From Bactericera cockerelli (lineage: Eukaryota; Arthropoda; Insecta; Hemiptera; Triozidae), in NCBI GenBank assembly GCA_024516035.1, contig CM044955.1:47942891-48006890 (forward strand): a stretch of 64,000 nucleotides of DNA, in the 5' to 3' direction. Position 1 is the first letter of the stretch, and each line of letters starts with the position of its first letter. A program made the position numbers and the translations under genes. The notes under the pieces were generated by a model, which searched no databases, was not told the origin of the DNA, and worked only from the letters and a program-made list of their open reading frames with translations. This document shows, in pieces, positions 20,578 to 29,305 of this stretch.

Positions 20578-20985
20578 CCAAGCGTTGCTACTGATTTACA
20601 CTTCAAGTCTTCGGCGGCGTGATAATCAACCATGGAAACAACCGACAAGATAATATCTTAAGATCAATTTTATTATAATCGATCTTAAGATAAGAAAGTT
20701 AAGGACCTCTGCCCACGCATATAAATCTAGGGGGTCACCCAATGACCTTTCGATGGCTTCAAAACAACAATAACTGTATAAAGTTAGCATCAAGTACCGG
20801 GGTACCCACTTCATACATTAAAGCGTTGCTACTGCTTTACACTTCAACTTCACGCGATAATCGATCCTTCAGATAATGGATCGTAGAGAAACGCTATCTT
20901 AAGATAAGAAAGTTTAGGACCTCTGCCCACACATCAATCTTGGATCACCTGATGACCTTTCAGATGGGTCCAGAGATAAGACAAT
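20578..20985 (+). repeat. Two diverged direct repeats, ~243-bp offset
   Basis: AGCGTTGCTACTG followed by TTTACACTTCAA starts near 20579 and again near 20822. TCTTAAGATAAGAAAGTT and GGACCTCTGCCCAC recur downstream at the same spacing. The first unit also holds an inverted pair, ATCTTAAGATC and GATCTTAAGAT, near 20654-20690. Confidence 0.7.
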
Positions 20986-21666
20986 CAGGAGTGACCGGAA
21001 CCAATGAGGAGAGATTTAAGACTGGAAAGCATTTATTTTGTTAGCGTCAGGAGCTCAGGAATAAGGTTATTTAGAATTTAGAAGCACTTACATCAGTTAG
21101 AAACGGTATTAAATCTGATATTCATGTACATCTAATACAACTTCTCACTTTTCTGTTCATACTGATTAGGTATACTGAATGTTCAATATTAATAGACAAT
21201 AAAAAATATAATATCTAATTACCTGTAAAAGTGTAATACACAGTTTGGATCATTGCACCCAAGAGACCCAAGATCAAACGGATGACACAGAAATAGTCAT
21301 TTCACACTATTCCGATGTAATAGGTATAGGTATATAGGTAACTTGTTTAGGAGTATAAATTATTATTATCACCTTCCAAAGTTGCCAGATCAAGTACCAT
21401 CCAAATATGATTCTTATAAATTATGCAGCATTATTGAAAAATACGCTCTTTAAAGCTTCTAGTTGAAAATGAAATGTGTAAAATATACACTGACGTATTA
21501 ACTATTGAATAAAATGTTAATGTAGGTCATCTTAGAATTTCTATAGGTATCATGGTTATGCCCGATAGTATTTCACTTCCAATCATATTAACTAAAAAAA
21601 TCGAAAGTATTATTTTATTTACATCTATTAATAATTAATATTCACAAAAAAAAGTTTCCACATAAC
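20986..21666. other. No gene seen
   Basis: AT-rich spacer up to the left end of the long-TIR element. I see nothing recognisable. Confidence 0.45.
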
Positions 21667-21672
21667 TAATAT

Positions 21673-22375
21673 AGCCCAGGCAAATTAGTGCTAAAATGGG
21701 GTCTAGCGTCAAAAAATTGCTCAATAGCTGGAAATCGTTTTAAACCCTTAAAGGGGTCCTGAATAATGGGTATATGAGTTTGCGACGGATTTTAGGTTGT
21801 GCTTCCGAGTTTATGGCCTAAATAGTGCAAATTTTTTGCACTTTTTTTAAAATTGCGCTTATAACTCAAAATGTATTTATTCTACAGAAAATTTTACTCA
21901 GTTCTTATCTAAGGAACATAAAATTATGCGTCTAATGACGTTTGAATCATTAAAAAAGATTAAGCCGTTCAGCCACAATCGCTCCTCAAAGATGGGTGGT
22001 TTTTTCAAACATAGCTCAAATTTTGAAAATTCTCAACTTTTAACGCCTGTAAGTCAAAAAGGACTACACCAATTGAAAAATTTAATAGAATCGAACTTGT
22101 AGAAAATGTAATTTTAAGTAAAATACTGTTTGAAATTTGAAATTTGCTCACTCCACTGCTGAGATATGATTTTTCGTCCCTAGCGCCAAATTTCCGCTAA
22201 GGCAGTGCAACGCAAGAAACTTCATCTGAACTCTAAAATTCTCATATTCTTACAACTTTTCAAGCAAAACTGAACGTAATCTATTGAATTCAGTCGAATA
22301 GGTAATTTAAAATTTTGAGAAACTTGCACTAAATTTTACTAAGATCTTCACTGAACATGTTGTGATTTCAAGACA
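21673..22375 (+). repeat. Left terminal inverted repeat of the long-TIR element
   Basis: It pairs with 24834-25515 over almost its full length. The match ends inward at TGATTTCAAGACA, immediately before the first coding fragment. Confidence 0.88.
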
Positions 22376-22441
22376 GCTGGCACACTATGGAGGATGTAAC
22401 TTGTTTTATATGCGGGAACATTGTGCAAGAAGGAATATTAA

Positions 22442-22780
22442 TAATAATATAATAATAAAAATGCATTTTCTTTGTGTTGTTATGTCACAGTTTTAGTGGG
22501 TAGCGCAGAATCATAGAACTTTGCCAGTTTAATTTACAATATCTTGTATTATTTGTGTGCCTATGATTCAGCCACTGGTCGCTGCTTCATATCAAAGCAG
22601 CTACTCTTTTTTCCTCACGACTCACGAAGTATGAGTGGACCCCGAACATCCAAGTACAGAGCTACAGAGCAGAAAAAATCCCATCCCGCTGGGAATTGAA
22701 CCCAGGTCACCATGCGTGCAATGCCTAGCGCGCTAACTCACTCGTCTACAGTGACTACAACATATTAAAGGCAAAGATAG
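22442..22780 (-). mobile_element. SINE family D (tRNA-derived), minus strand, 11-bp TSD
   Basis: AGGAATATTAA at 22431-22441 and 22781-22791 is the target-site duplication. On the minus strand the head has GCGCTAGGCATTGCACGC and GACCTGGGTTCAATTCCCAG (B-box). The body includes TTCGGGGTCCACTCATACTT and CAGCGACCAGTGGCTGAATC, and the tail is (ATT)n. Removing it rejoins an open frame. Confidence 0.9.
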
Positions 22781-23035
22781 AGGAATATTAAAGGAAAAGT
22801 CACTTCGAATGTTCATTGAGGACAGCAGGAGGAGAAATGATGTGCATCACACGTGGTTACAGACTCAAAGATCTGTTATACTTCACGAGAAGTGTCGCAA
22901 AGGTGTCTACACGAAGGAGTTAAACACTGTAAAGGCCGAAAAAGAAGCAAAAAAACGGAAGCCGTGTGACAAGAGGCCGTGAGGAAATACCAAAATTCAA
23001 CTTCAAGGAGCTCTGCTTCTACTGTGGAAAAGATA

Positions 23036-23235
23036 TGGAGGTTCTGGGTACTAACGACTTCTTAGGAGTGAACCACTTTTCATGGCCATCAATGGTATCC
23101 ATGTTTATATCGGCGTTGTCATATACGAATTGAGTTAATGAATTTTTAGTGATGATAAGGCCATGATACGTTCCATGCTATGGGGGGGTATTTAGTGCTT
23201 CACTCCTAAGAAGTCGTTAGTACCTAGAACCTCCA
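23036..23235. mobile_element. Mariner-like MITE, 200 bp, TA TSD
   Basis: The ~40-bp TIRs, TGGAGGTTCTGGGTACTAAC... and its complement, differ at one or two positions. TA flanks both ends (23034-23035, 23236-23237). The pair continues inward through GACTTCTTAGGAGTGAA. It lies inside the Cys-rich transposon gene, and that gene's frame continues when it is removed. Confidence 0.88.
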
Positions 23236-23562
23236 TACTGAAGGTGAAATCAATCTCACTAGTGACCAGTTTGAGCGAACTATCCCTGTTCACGCCATGT
23301 GACTCCAGTTTGAATTGACTCCAAACTTACCCCGCGCATATCACTCGATCTCTACGCTTCTAACTGTTAGAGATAACACTTCGATATCAGATGATAGGCA
23401 TATCATATGATCTTACAAAGAAAGCCAGAGATTCGGTACGATAGATTGGGAACGACGATGCCTCGTTCAGATTGTAACAACCAGTGGTCAGGGTACGTCT
23501 TCTCTCCTTCCTCGATCTACCACCTTTGATCCCCTTCTAAAGGCGTAAGTACTTGGTACAAG

Positions 23563-24308
23563 GGCTACGTATGAGTTCGGTGCGGAAAATAAAAAAATGT
23601 ATGAGTTCGGTGCCGCCTAAAAAAGGTCATGTATGAATTCGGTGCCGCCTAAAAAAGGTCATGTATGAATTCGGTTCCCTGGTACTTGCCCTGATGATCA
23701 GGTAATTATAGTATTTTTTTCCTTATAGGCATGGCCTTCAATTAATAAACCGAGGCATGGCCTTCATTGTATTTTACATAACCCTACTATAAAACCAAGG
23801 CATGGCCTTCATTGTATTTTACCTAACCCTACTATAAACCCAAGGCATGGCCTTCATTGTATTTTACCTAACCCTACTATAAACCCAAGGCATGGCCTTC
23901 ATTGTATTTTACCTAACCCTACTATAAACCCAAGGCATGGCCTTCATTGTATTTTACCTAACCCTACTATAAACCCAAGGCATGGCCTTCATTGTATTTT
24001 ACCTAACCCTACTATAAACCCAAGGCATGGCCTTCATTATATTTTACCTAACCCTACTATTAACCCTACGCATGGCCTTCAAGGAGGAAATGGACAGCCT
24101 TGCTGAATGTAACTGTCTACAATATAATCTACTAACTTAATAACAGCAGGATGACTGTTAACAAGCAACAGAGTACATTATAAAAAAACAATCAATTTAT
24201 AAGTCATTAGGACCGCACCGAACTCATACATCACCTTTTTTCGGCGGCACCGAATTCATACGTGCGAAAAAGGTGCGGGTAATCTTCGCACCGAACTCAC
24301 CTATTGCC
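23563..24308 (+). mobile_element. Minisatellite-bearing MITE, copy 1 (746 bp, 8-bp TSD)
   Basis: GGTACAAG at 23555-23562 and 24309-24316 is a perfect 8-bp TSD. The termini GGCTACGTATGAGTTCGG and (reverse strand) GGCAATAGGTGAGTTCGG are imperfect inverted repeats that share TGAGTTCGGTGCG. Near both ends the phrase ATGTATGARTTCGGTGCCGCC is repeated as a subterminal motif. The centre is a 45-bp tandem array. The 8-bp TSD suggests hAT-type mobilisation. Confidence 0.88.
23753..24067 (+). repeat. 45-bp minisatellite, 7 units, inside MITE copy 1
   Basis: The unit begins AGGCATGGCCTTCATTGTAT and ends CCTACTATAAACCCA. Starts at 23753, 23798, 23843, 23888, 23933, 23978 and 24023 are spaced exactly 45 bp. 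The middle units are identical or nearly so. Confidence 0.95.
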
Positions 24309-24517
24309 GGTACAAGTACTCAAGGTAAGATCATCCAATCTCATTTCATAGTAGTAGTTTATTTCTTCCTTTTATCTTTCCGTGTACATTTAATACTCTT
24401 TAATACACCTACACCTTTCGTAGTAGCGTTATTGAACCAGCGGCCTTTTCTTCGTTAAACCCCAGTAACTGGGAAACTTAGGTCTTTCGGCTTTAAAGCC
24501 CCAGTTACTACATTAAT

Positions 24518-24833
24518 TCACTCCCCTCGTCCAGATATACCTTGAGCTGCATCAGGATCCATAGATGGGCGTGAATTAAAGAACATACCACGACAAGAAT
24601 CGTACTTGCCTTCAGCGGCTACGAGGTCTGATTCAGTTGCCATCTTACGCAATACCACCGCCCCCATTTCATCTCTTCTGGCAATTGCAGAACCTTTAAT
24701 TTTTTGCATTATTTCTTGTGTCTGAATTTCACGTCTATGAAGAGGAAGCTTTTTCTGTTTAACCTTGAAGCTTTCAGAGGCATCTTTTCCACAGTAGAAG
24801 CAGAGCTCCTTGAAGTTGAATTTTGTCTTGAAA
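24518..24833 (-). pseudogene. Zinc-finger-like transposon gene, right-arm copy (inverted)
   Basis: On the minus strand a ~104-codon frame starts directly at the inner edge of the right TIR. It reads KFNFKELCFYCGKDASESF, then QKKLPLHRREIQTQEI and RKMATESDLVAAEGKYDSC, with a stop at 24518-24520. It repeats the FNFKELCFYCGKD module found in the left arm (23003-23033) and then differs. The first module (CFICGN) is absent here. C-x2-C plus a later Cys in KYDSC may form a metal site. There is no start codon of its own near the TIR edge, so it is a partial gene. Confidence 0.6.
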
Positions 24834-25515
24834 TCACAACATGTTCAGTGAAGATCTTAGTAAAATTTAGTGCAAGATTCTCAAAATTTTAAATTACCTA
24901 TTCGACTGAATTCAATAGATTACGTTCAGTTTTGCTTGAAAAGTTGTAAGAATATGAGAATTTTAGAGTTCAGATGAAGTTTCTTGCGTTGCACTGCCTT
25001 AGCGGAAATTTGGCGCTAGGGACGAAAAATCATATCTCAGCAGTGGAGTGAGCAAATTTCAAATTTCAAACAGTATTTTACTTAAAATTACATTTTCTAC
25101 AAGTTCGATTCTATTAAATTTTTCAATTGGTGTAGTCCTTTTTGACTTACAGGCGTTAAAAGTTGAGAATTTTCAAAATTTGAGCTATGTTTGAAAAAAC
25201 CACCCATCTTTGAGGAGCGATTGTGGCTGAACGGCTTAACCTTTTTTAATGATTCAAACGTCATTAGACGCATAATTTTATGTTCCTTAGATAAGAACTG
25301 AGTAAAATTTTCTGTAGAATAAATACATTTTGAGTTATAAGCGCAATTTTAAAAAAAGTGCAAAAAATTTGCACTATTTAGGCCATAAACTCGGAAGCAC
25401 AACCTAAAATCCGTCGCAAACTCATATACCCATTATTCAGGACCCCTTTAAGGGTTTAAAACGATTTCCAGCTATTGAGCAATTTTTTGACGCTAGAGCA
25501 CTAATTTGCCTGGGC
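24834..25515 (-). repeat. Right terminal inverted repeat of the long-TIR element
   Basis: Reverse complement of 21673-22375, lacking the short AAAATGGGGT segment of the left arm. Near-identity over ~680 bp suggests recent origin or ongoing gene conversion. Confidence 0.88.
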
Positions 25516-25521
25516 TAATAT

Positions 25522-26639
25522 CCGAAAGTTCAGGAATTTTAAACGACCATCCGGAGAACCGCGAACGGAATATGAATATCACATCAATATTTATTACTCT
25601 TTTAAAGTGTCATAAAATCACTAAATAGCGAACATAATATTATAGTATTTCAATAGATCTGATAAATGCAAGAGAAACTTCAAGACATTCAAAGAATTTC
25701 AGACAGCTGAAATTCTTTAACTTTTAAATTTTATTCATTTCTGAAGGCATTTAGAAATCATAAATAGGTAGTTGACATTTAAAAGAATATGATTACTTTA
25801 GGTAATTATAATTATTATAAGTAAGTTGTACTACATATACCTACGAGCAATGGTCGTTATTGGTTCAGCTAAGTGTTAACATTTTGAACACTACCTTTAT
25901 ATTATGAGCTTAATATTATGACCTAATGAAACTATCTTTTGAGAATTCAGCCAGAGATTCAAATTTATATTATCAAATAAACACTACACTTATTAATTTC
26001 AGACAAATATATTAATTTCTTATCTTAAATATCACCTGACAACATCTTAAATTCAAAAGTCATATATGTATTAACTTATATTATTTTTTAAAATAAAATT
26101 TAAAAACGAGGATATCTTTTTATTAATAGCACACAATTAAACAACTAGGTACATCAAAACAATATGGAACACTATTTATGCCAGAATCTGACACAGGTCA
26201 CACAGGCTCAATTTATTCAGCCATGGATTCGACGGTTAATTTTAACGATAAGTTAATTTTATCTTGACCGATAGTTAATTTTGAAACACATATTAGGGAA
26301 AGCCCACACCCCACACCCGGCCGGAGCGGGGACAACCGGGAAACTCGAAAACAACTTCAAGATTCGTCGTAAACAAAAGTAGGTAGGTATAAACAAAACT
26401 CATGTCCGTTTGTCCAACGTGAAAATGTTATTTTTAACAAGCTATTAGGCAGAAAATTTGGCACACTGATATGGCACATAGGTATAGACAATAAATGTAT
26501 ATGGGTATTTAATTATACTGACAGTGTTGGTATGGATAGCTAATGATACTGTTATAACAGGTGAGAGTTTAGTGAGAGTGATGTAAAAATTGATAGGCAA
26601 ATCCCGACCTCAGTAGCGAAGAGGTTGGCGCAATTTAAC
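25522..26639. other. No gene seen
   Basis: AT-rich, with a short GC patch (CACCCGGCCGGAGCGGGG) near 26316-26333. At 26604-26632 GACCTCAGTAGCG and GAGGTTGGCGC look like an eroded tRNA-type SINE head. Confidence 0.4.
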
Positions 26640-26701
26640 CCAGATGGGGCTGACGTCCTTCCAGAAGGACGTCCTTCTGGAAGGACGTCAGCCCCATCTG
26701 G
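26640..26701. repeat. Perfect 62-bp palindrome
   Basis: The stretch starts CCAGATGGGGCTGACGTCCT, and its second half is the exact reverse complement with no central spacer. The centre, CCAGAAGGACGTCCTTCTGG, is itself a palindrome. GACGTCC-type blocks occur three times inside. It could extrude as a cruciform in DNA, or be a fold-back artefact of library preparation or assembly. Confidence 0.97.
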
Positions 26702-26889
26702 TGAAAGGTACTACATTGTGGATTTTTCTAATTAACTCAGCTTGTTGAGGTTAGTTGGCGACACCTTAAGCTCTTTGTTTTGAGTCCGAGTGATAAGTTG
26801 ACAGTACTTATTTTGATTCAGGACTCAATTTATATCACTCCAAAAAAATAAAACAAAAAATTTCACCGCGTTATCTGGGTTAAGACAGG

Positions 26890-27128
26890 AGGTCAAATTT
26901 ACCGGTATTTTCGAGGGTCCCCATTAGACAAACTTTTTTTTTTATTATTTATCGTAGATGCGGTTGTGACATATCAAATCCAATGATTTTGAGGAGCTGA
27001 TTTTACGAATTTGACATTGATTTTTAAATAAACGTTACATTTGATTCACGATTCACCAGTGGCTTTTGGATCTGTTCCTAGTCCTAATATGATAAGGAAA
27101 GTCGTGTGGTGTTTACCCAAGATTTTTT
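26890..27128 (+). mobile_element. Element F, 3' fragment
   Basis: TTTACCGGTATTTT, GTTGTGACATATCAAAT and AAGGAAAGTCGTGTGRTGTT match the complete copies at 54812-55454 and 62245-62886. Only the last ~240 bp remain. Confidence 0.75.
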
Positions 27129-28084
27129 TTATATGTATAATATTTTTTTTCTTCTACTATAGCTAAAAAAAACCTTCGAAAATGAAGTAAATTAATAAAA
27201 AGTATTTTACAGAGCGTTAAATATGAACAAATAATATCGTCATTATTATTATTCTTACCTATAATGGCATTGTCTAACTACAGTGAATCAAAAAACCAAG
27301 TTAAAGGTTAGAAATACTCTCTTTAATTAAATTTGGTTTTTACCACATACTTACAAAAGTCCATCCCCATCAAAGGAGTAAAGGTGGAAAATTACTGAGG
27401 CAACATCTAAATAGACCATGAGGTATTACCAACACACAACAAATGTTGCCTGGTGCATGTCTTCTGATTTTCTGAATCATCATGCTACAGTAAGAACGAT
27501 TCTAGCGAGTTAGAAGTTTCATTGGGTAAACACCGTTAATTTGTAAAAGAAAAAACACATGAGCCATGTTGCTTTCGGTTATTAGGACGGTTTAAAAGCA
27601 TACTGCAGTGTAGCATAAATGTATGCTGCCCTTTGTGGAGTTCTGCCTCCACAGTATACAATATACATATAATCATTGTATCTATTTGTTATACATAATT
27701 TCGATCTGGAAGATGATTGATCACACACATGAAGAGACATTGGAAGACGTTATAAGATGCGATATGAATGTTATGAGTGTTATCATTAGGTAGGGCAAAT
27801 GGGCAGATTTTAATAACATAAAGATAGATACATGTATGAATTTATTATAAGAAAAATGAAAGTATAATAAGTATAATTATTATTACAATTATGGAAAATA
27901 CAATCTGAGAGACATAAAATTATGTAAATTGCAATCACACTTAAGAAGGTTAGTAGAGCAAAGTGTGTCGGAATCAATGGCACGAGCCGGGTAATATACT
28001 TTGAGTATCTAGTATGAGTATAGTAAGTGTCTGAACTATAAGTAATTAACTTTGGACTTTATCCAGCAGATGTTTTGCTACTAG
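27129..28084. other. No gene seen
   Basis: AT-rich spacer with short open frames only. Confidence 0.45.
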
Positions 28085-28258
28085 TATTACTTGGTCAAAT
28101 ACTCAAACTGTCATATCAATGAGGAGAAGTTCATAAAATTGAGTGGGATCCTAGCAGACGGATCCCCGAGCAAACGGATCCCCTCACTACCGAGATTACC
28201 ATTATCAGACTAGGGCATTTAGCACTTGAGCCATTCGACCATTAAAATGGTTGAGATT
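28085..28258 (-). mobile_element. SINE family C, minus strand, old copy
   Basis: It matches the family through TACTTGGTCAAATACTC, GAGTGGGATCC, a GAGATTACC...CAGACTAG anticodon-arm region and the GAGCCATTCGACC head end. An extra GGATCCCC-containing duplication lies in the head (28166-28190). Confidence 0.6.
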
Positions 28259-28384
28259 CTGAAAACGAAATATTAAAATAATAATATCTAGTGCAAAGTG
28301 AAAACAACCAATGGTTAGCCTAAAATGTCTCTGGAACTATTTCACTTCAAACTACCATCCTCTCTATTAGCCGAGATGGAATAG

Positions 28385-28508
28385 GAGCCGAATGATAAAA
28401 CATGATAACAGTAACTGTTTAAGATAAGCAAGTTGGGCCATAGTGCTCTGTGATTGATGTATGGCCAAACGATCGGTTGGCTTAGATTTTCTTATCCTGT
28501 TTCATAAT
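28385..28508. mobile_element. Candidate small MITE with ~25-bp TIRs
   Basis: The left end GGAGCCGAATGATAAAACAT and the complement of the right end (GGGGCCGTATTATGAAACAG) align over about 25 bp. A second terminus-like segment, CTGTTTTATAACTCGGCCC, follows at 28545-28566, and another sits near 2980. I cannot define a TSD, so the boundaries are provisional. Confidence 0.4.
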
Positions 28509-29162
28509 ACGGCCCCTCTTAAACTCCAACTTGAGGGAGGGTCTGGCTTCTTTAATTTAATCCTGTTTTATAACTCGGCCCTTCTTTCTAATTTCTACCG
28601 AAGTGTTTTCAGAACACGGAATTTCTGCTGAGAGGTGGTCTATAGTTTTGGCTGTCAGTAGGAGTTGGACGTCCAGTAATTTTTACTGATATAATATACT
28701 ACTGATGGACGATGGTTTCATAGTAACCAGTAAGTGGATGTACATCATACCCACACTGTTCCCACACTAGTGATACGAGTAATATCACTATCAACAATAG
28801 AAAAAGTGGTTGTAAATCCTACCCACACTACACATAAACACATTTTTACAAGTGATTGATATTTTGTAGGCATTTGTATTTACATAATAGAATACATGAT
28901 CGTATTAGTATGTACGAAACTATAATTATGTATAGATCAAGAACCAAGAGTATCTAGTATTGCACATATTGTAAGTATATTAATACAATAAAATTGTGTC
29001 ACAATAGTGTCACATACAAAGAACTCACATTCTGCTATAGAATGGAAGAAATGATTATGAGATGTGTTCTGCTGGTATCTACCAGGTACTGAATAAATTA
29101 TTATACCTGGTAGTGGATCAGACAAAGTTAATATTGTGTGGTACCTGGATTAAAATTGGATT

Positions 29163-29305
29163 TAAACCACCATCGATGGTACGTTGAACACACCAGTTCT
29201 CGTTCTGTCACTGAAGTTTAGCAACATCCAGCTATGTTATGACTTGGATGGGTAATCACTTGAGTTTAAATCCCTCGTGATGTTATTTCCTTGGTTGTGC
29301 CGCTT
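29163..29305 (+). mobile_element. 5S-derived SINE, 3'-truncated
   Basis: CATCGATGGTACGTTGAACA, then CACTGAAGTTTAGCAACATC and GACTTGGATGGGTAATCA, follow the 5S head of the copy at 51589. The copy ends soon after the head. Many substitutions mark it as old. Confidence 0.65.

Larger units (their letters stand above)
22387..23300 (+). pseudogene. Zinc-finger-like transposon gene, left-arm copy, split by SINE and MITE
   Basis: From ATG 22387 the reading is MEDVTCFICGNIVQEGIL. The family D SINE (22442-22780) lies inside it, and the same frame resumes after it (KEKSLRMFIEDSRRRND), with VILHEKCRKGVYTK further on. C-x2-C and H-x2-C pairs spaced about 50 residues apart could bind zinc. After a frameshift or stop near 22982 a second module starts, FNFKELCFYCGKD. 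It is cut at 23035 by a 200-bp MITE and continues in frame as TEGEINLTSDQFERTIPVHAM before a stop. I do not recognise the family. Similar Cys-rich inward-reading modules occur in uncharacterised insect transposons, but that is memory of a pattern and not a match. Confidence 0.6.
21673..25515. mobile_element. Long-TIR DNA element (~3.84 kb, ~690-bp TIRs), composite
   Basis: The left arm 21673-22375 and right arm 24834-25515 are near-identical inverted repeats. The termini are AGCCCAGGCAAATTAGTGCT and its complement. TAATAT at 21667-21672 and 25516-25521 gives a 6-bp TSD, or AATAT as 5 bp if the last T belongs to the element. The left arm has an extra ~10 bp (AAAATGGGGT) near its end. Inside are fragments of one gene read inward from each arm, and three later insertions: a family D SINE, a mariner-like MITE and a minisatellite MITE. 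There is no recognisable transposase. TIR length and 6-bp TSD resemble Polinton/Maverick elements, but no Polinton gene is seen, so I leave the class open. Confidence 0.85.

Noticed and set aside
23753..24067. CRISPR-like array or telomere repeat
   Set aside because: The 45-bp units are contiguous with no variable spacers, and they lie inside a MITE with a TSD. CCTAACCCTA occurs once per unit and is not a telomere array.
21673..25515. Polinton/Maverick assignment
   Set aside because: TIR length and a 6-bp TSD fit, but no polymerase, integrase, protease or capsid gene is seen and the element is under 4 kb. A 5-bp TSD is equally possible.
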